Of a DNA stretch of 8,087 nt, positions 5,409-8,087 are shown piece by piece (positions within the stretch are counted from its first letter, which is position 1; the number at the start of each line of letters is the position of its first letter). Location: positions 1 to 8,087 of the forward strand of contig PWZK01000222.1 in assembly GCA_003567495.1 (NCBI GenBank), in the 5' to 3' direction. The stretch is from Candidatus Brocadiaceae bacterium. Lineage in GTDB: Bacteria; Planctomycetota; Brocadiia; SM23-32. The position numbers were made by a program, and so were the translations under genes. Under the pieces are notes generated by a model that had not been told where the DNA came from, ran no database searches, and worked only from the letters and a program-made list of their open reading frames with translations.

Positions 5409-7397
5409 CTAACCCATATCCATATATTGTCTCACGCGCCCGGCAATCGCGCCGGCGGTAAACCCATATTCTTCGGCCAGGATTTCATACGGTCCCGATT
5501 CGCCAAAATGATCGATACCGATAATGAGACCCTCATCGCCGGCATATCGCTCCCATCCGAAGGGTGTGCCGGCCTCTACGACCACGCGCCGCCTGCAATC
5601 GGAGGGGAGAACGCTTTCACGATAATCCTCGCTTTGTGCCTCAAAAAGCTCCCAGCTCGGCATGGAAACCACCCTTACTTTTCGCCCTTCAGAGATCAGG
5701 ATTTTCGCAGCCTCGAAAGTTTCCATGACTTCCGAACCGGTGGCGATAAGAATCGCTTCGAAATCGGGTTCGTCGCTCAGTACGTAGGCGCCCCTTGCCA
5801 GGTCAATATTTGCCAGATATCGTTCCGGTATATTCTCCACAGTCTGGCGAGTAAGGAAAAGAGCCACCGGCCCCTCAAGCGTTAGTGCGGCAGCCCAGGC
5901 GTGTGCGACCTCGTGCGACTCGGCGGGCCGGATAACGGTCATCCCGGGCAATCCGCGCAGCATGGCCATATGCTCGATCGGCTGGTGTGTCGGGCCGTCT
6001 TCGCCCACAAAAATAGAGTCGTGAGTATATATAAATATAACGTGTGCTTTCTGTATTGCGGCGAGTCTCAGTGCTGGTTTCATAAAATCGCTGAATACAG
6101 CAAAGGTGGCTACATACGGAATGCCGGTCCCAAAGAGGGCTATTCCGTTAGCGCAGGCTCCCATTGCAAACTCGCGCACCCCGAAATGCAAGTTGCGACC
6201 GGCGTAATTTTCCGGCGAAAAGCCGGCTTCGGAATCAATTATGGTCTTGGTGGAGGGCGCAAGGTCCGCCGCGCCGCCCGTCAGAGCCGGCACCAGAGCC
6301 GAGGCTTTCTGCATCACGGCGCCTCCCGATGCGCGGGTGGCTTTTGGCTCGGCCGGCACCGATTCCAGCAGATTTTCCAGAATATCTTCCGGAACATCCT
6401 TGCTTTGAAGCCTGTCGAGCAACTGTTTTTTTTCAGGATTGCGAGTAAGAAAATCATTCAGTTTTTTATCCAGTTGCGCCGCCGTTTTTTGAAGCTCTCT
6501 AACCCGCCTGGAGCACAATTTTCGCACCTCTTCGTCCACGACAAACGATTCATCAGGGTCAAAGCCAAGCGCTTTTTTAGTGGCTGCAAGTTCTTCTGCA
6601 CCCAGAGGCGCCCCGTGCGCGCTGGCATCGCCTGCCTTTCCGGGCGAGCCACGGCCTATTTCCGTGCGGCCTATAATAAGAGTTGGGCTCCCCCTATGCG
6701 CTGTCGCAGTGGTAAGTGCGCCCTCTATTTCGTCGGAATCATGTCCGTCAATCTTTATAACATTCCAGCCGTAAGCTTCAAAACGTAATCCAACATCGTC
6801 GGAAAACGCAAGTTCGGTTGAGCCTTCTATGGTAATATGGTTGTCGTCGTAGAAGCAAATCAGGTTGTCCAGCTTATTATGTCCGGCAAGTGAGGCGGCT
6901 TCGTGCGTAATCCCCTCCATCATACATCCGTCACTTGAAAGCAGAAAAATGCGCCGGAAGAACAGGTCCTCTTCACCCATGCGTGCCGCCAGCTGCCGGG
7001 CGGCAATAGCCATGCCGACCCCTGTGGCGAATCCGGTGCCCAGCGGGCCGGTTGTCACCTCTACGCCGGGGGTAAGCCCGTATTCGGGATGTCCGGCGGT
7101 TTTATATCCGAACTGGCGGAAATTTTTCAAATCATCCATGCTTACATCATACTCAAAGAGGTGCAGCAAAGAATACAGAAGCATGGAGCCGTGTCCCGCC
7201 GACAATATAAAACGGTCGCGACCGAACCAGTTCGGTTCTTTCGGATTGTGCCTTAAAAACTTGTGCCAGAGCGTAAAAGCATAATCGGCGCAACCCATAG
7301 GCAGGCCGGGATGGCCCGAAGACGCCCTTTCAACTGCTTCTGCAGATAAAATACGCACTGTGTCTATAGCTCTTTTTACTGCCTTTTGCTCATTCAT
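5409..7397 (-). CDS. tkt: Transketolase, full length
   Basis: This 662-residue, thiamine-diphosphate-dependent enzyme moves two-carbon ketol units between sugar phosphates in the cytosol (non-oxidative pentose phosphate pathway). The N-terminal PP domain has SGHPGLPMG (His29), SAGHGS (His69), AGHPE (His103), the cofactor motif SDGCMMEG (155-162) through YDDNH (183-187), and the substrate-site SAHGAPLG (His261). The Pyr domain has the catalytic glutamate in HFGVREFAMG (Glu409) and GEDGPTHQP (His471). The C-terminal domain includes LIATGSEV and FGWERYAG. Length and order match bacterial transketolases, so it is complete, unlike the split two-gene form of many archaea and candidate phyla. One oddity is Ser155 replacing the first Gly of the usual GDG motif; the metal-binding Asp156 is kept. 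The ATG at 7397 lies four bases past the oxidoreductase stop; an ATG at 7421 would add eight residues but includes the ribosome site and has none of its own. It is likely cotranscribed with the oxidoreductase. Confidence 0.95.
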   Translation of the reverse strand: MNEQKAVKRAIDTVRILSAEAVERASSGHPGLPMGCADYAFTLWHKFLRHNPKEPNWFGRDRFILSAGHGSMLLYSLLHLFEYDVSMDDLKNFRQFGYKTAGHPEYGLTPGVEVTTGPLGTGFATGVGMAIAARQLAARMGEEDLFFRRIFLLSSDGCMMEGITHEAASLAGHNKLDNLICFYDDNHITIEGSTELAFSDDVGLRFEAYGWNVIKIDGHDSDEIEGALTTATAHRGSPTLIIGRTEIGRGSPGKAGDASAHGAPLGAEELAATKKALGFDPDESFVVDEEVRKLCSRRVRELQKTAAQLDKKLNDFLTRNPEKKQLLDRLQSKDVPEDILENLLESVPAEPKATRASGGAVMQKASALVPALTGGAADLAPSTKTIIDSEAGFSPENYAGRNLHFGVREFAMGACANGIALFGTGIPYVATFAVFSDFMKPALRLAAIQKAHVIFIYTHDSIFVGEDGPTHQPIEHMAMLRGLPGMTVIRPAESHEVAHAWAAALTLEGPVALFLTRQTVENIPERYLANIDLARGAYVLSDEPDFEAILIATGSEVMETFEAAKILISEGRKVRVVSMPSWELFEAQSEDYRESVLPSDCRRRVVVEAGTPFGWERYAGDEGLIIGIDHFGESGPYEILAEEYGFTAGAIAGRVRQYMDMG

Positions 7398-7401
7398 CGT
7401 T

Positions 7402-8087
7402 TTAATCACATACCCTCCCATTTGTTATTTTAACAGGTTCTCCCCTTTCAGCACTTGCATAGATAGCGTCCAGTAATTCCATAACAATAATACCCTCCCT
7501 TGCCGTAGCCATATGGGGTTTATCATTCAGAATGCTGTCTACAAAATGTTCCATGGCCGACGGAACGGCAACCTGGCTGTCGGTATTTAGCTTTGCATCA
7601 TACTGATACCCGTCGGATTCATAAAAAACCGAGCCTTTAAAACCATAACCCCCATTCTCGTTTTCATACAACACCCCGCCTTTGGTTCCCAAAAGCCTGG
7701 TTTCCATGAGCTCTTTTTGCTCTATATTAGCCGCCCAGGAAGCCTCGGCCTCAAGGGTGGCGCCGTTTTCGAATTTGACCATCGCGATCGCGATATCCTC
7801 GACATCGAAGTCCTTCCCGGCTTTTTCAGCGATCCGGCTTGCGATGTGATTGTAGGTGCTGCCAAGCACCCAGACCGGTTTCGGGTAACCCATCAGCCAC
7901 ATGGCGAGATCGATTCTGTGCACCCCCAAATCTATGAGAGGCCCACCCCCACTCAGCGATTTTTGGCCAAACCAACCGCCGAAACCGGGCATGCCTAATC
8001 GACGCAGCCAGATCGTACGAGCGAAATAAATCTCTCCCAATCTGCCCGAATTCACCTGTTTCTTCAGGGCATCCGCTACTTTATTGA
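7402..8087 (-). CDS. Gfo/Idh/MocA-family oxidoreductase, C-terminal part (5' end outside window)
   Basis: The frame is open to the right edge, so the gene is cut there; 227 residues are visible (no start codon assigned). Bases 8056-8085 still read in frame as NKVADALKKQ, typical of the helix after the Rossmann domain in this family. The GTG at 8055 is therefore not the start. The visible part is the C-terminal alpha/beta domain, with SGRLGEIYFART, the GGWF segment, and SGGGPLIDLGVHRIDLAMWL, whose D-x2-GVH-x2-D pattern carries the conserved catalytic His of the family. The missing N terminus would bind NAD(P) and carry the EKP motif. These enzymes oxidise or reduce sugars, inositols, amino sugars and related polyols; substrate cannot be told from this half. 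It is the first visible gene of an operon with transketolase (four-base gap), which points to carbohydrate metabolism. Confidence 0.9.
   Translation of the reverse strand, partial: NKVADALKKQVNSGRLGEIYFARTIWLRRLGMPGFGGWFGQKSLSGGGPLIDLGVHRIDLAMWLMGYPKPVWVLGSTYNHIASRIAEKAGKDFDVEDIAIAMVKFENGATLEAEASWAANIEQKELMETRLLGTKGGVLYENENGGYGFKGSVFYESDGYQYDAKLNTDSQVAVPSAMEHFVDSILNDKPHMATAREGIIVMELLDAIYASAERGEPVKITNGRVCD
7413..7418 (-). promoter_or_regulatory. Transketolase ribosome site inside the oxidoreductase coding end
   Basis: GGAGGG on the minus strand lies 15 bases before the ATG at 7397, within the last codons of the oxidoreductase (…NGRVCD, stop at 7402-7404). The spacing is longer than usual. The site would sit inside the coding region if the alternative ATG at 7421 were used. 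The arrangement implies that ribosomes finishing the oxidoreductase re-initiate on transketolase. Confidence 0.55.

Noticed and set aside
5394..5885. A 163-codon open frame on the plus strand
   Set aside because: It is antisense to the C-terminal domain of transketolase and has no recognisable domain.
5901..6788. A 295-codon open frame on the plus strand
   Set aside because: It lies wholly antisense to the well-supported transketolase, has Cys/His/Arg/Phe-rich composition without recognisable motifs, and reads as a shadow frame.
1..8087. Defence system, prophage, insertion sequence or biosynthetic cluster
   Set aside because: No transposase, integrase, toxin-antitoxin, nuclease-helicase or synthase gene is present. 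The lone exonuclease and ordinary metabolic genes do not support such a system.

Overview
The window reads as chromosomal DNA from a diderm (Gram-negative-type) bacterium: it carries a WaaP/Kdo-kinase-like protein and a WaaG-like glycosyltransferase, both typical of lipopolysaccharide core assembly, and a sigma-54-dependent activator. Gene products plus G+C-rich multi-hairpin intergenic islands and a heptamer microsatellite suggest, from memory only, an uncultured PVC-type lineage (Planctomycetes, Omnitrophota, Lentisphaerae). That placement is weak and rests on no search.

Layout. Positions 1-229 are non-coding with strong hairpins. Positions 230-2788 form a plus-strand cluster: a short DEDD-type (YprB-like) exonuclease, a family-4 glycosyltransferase and a WaaP-like sugar kinase. 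The last two are translationally coupled through a TAATG overlap. Positions 2789-3429 are a 641-base convergent intergenic region with a 4x7-base tandem repeat, a perfect TATAAT box and an array of about ten small G+C-rich hairpins. Everything from 3430 to the right edge is on the minus strand. In transcription order it is a 5'-truncated Gfo/Idh/MocA oxidoreductase (runs off the window), a complete transketolase whose Shine-Dalgarno sequence lies inside the oxidoreductase 3' end, a 320-base leader full of dyad symmetries, and a GAF/AAA+/Fis sigma-54 activator with a NifA-like sensory domain.

Function. The plus-strand pair probably adds and phosphorylates a sugar on the inner part of an LPS-like glycolipid; the exonuclease upstream has no evident connection. 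The oxidoreductase and transketolase form a carbohydrate-metabolism operon (sugar oxidation plus two-carbon ketol transfer). The activator has its own leader and probably its own promoter; its target is not visible here, and no nif gene or convincing -24/-12 promoter was seen.

I found no clear new defence, mobile or catalytic system. The parts most deserving a second look are the structured intergenic island, the inverted repeat shared by both flanks of the plus-strand cluster, and the palindrome-rich leader of the sigma-54 activator.
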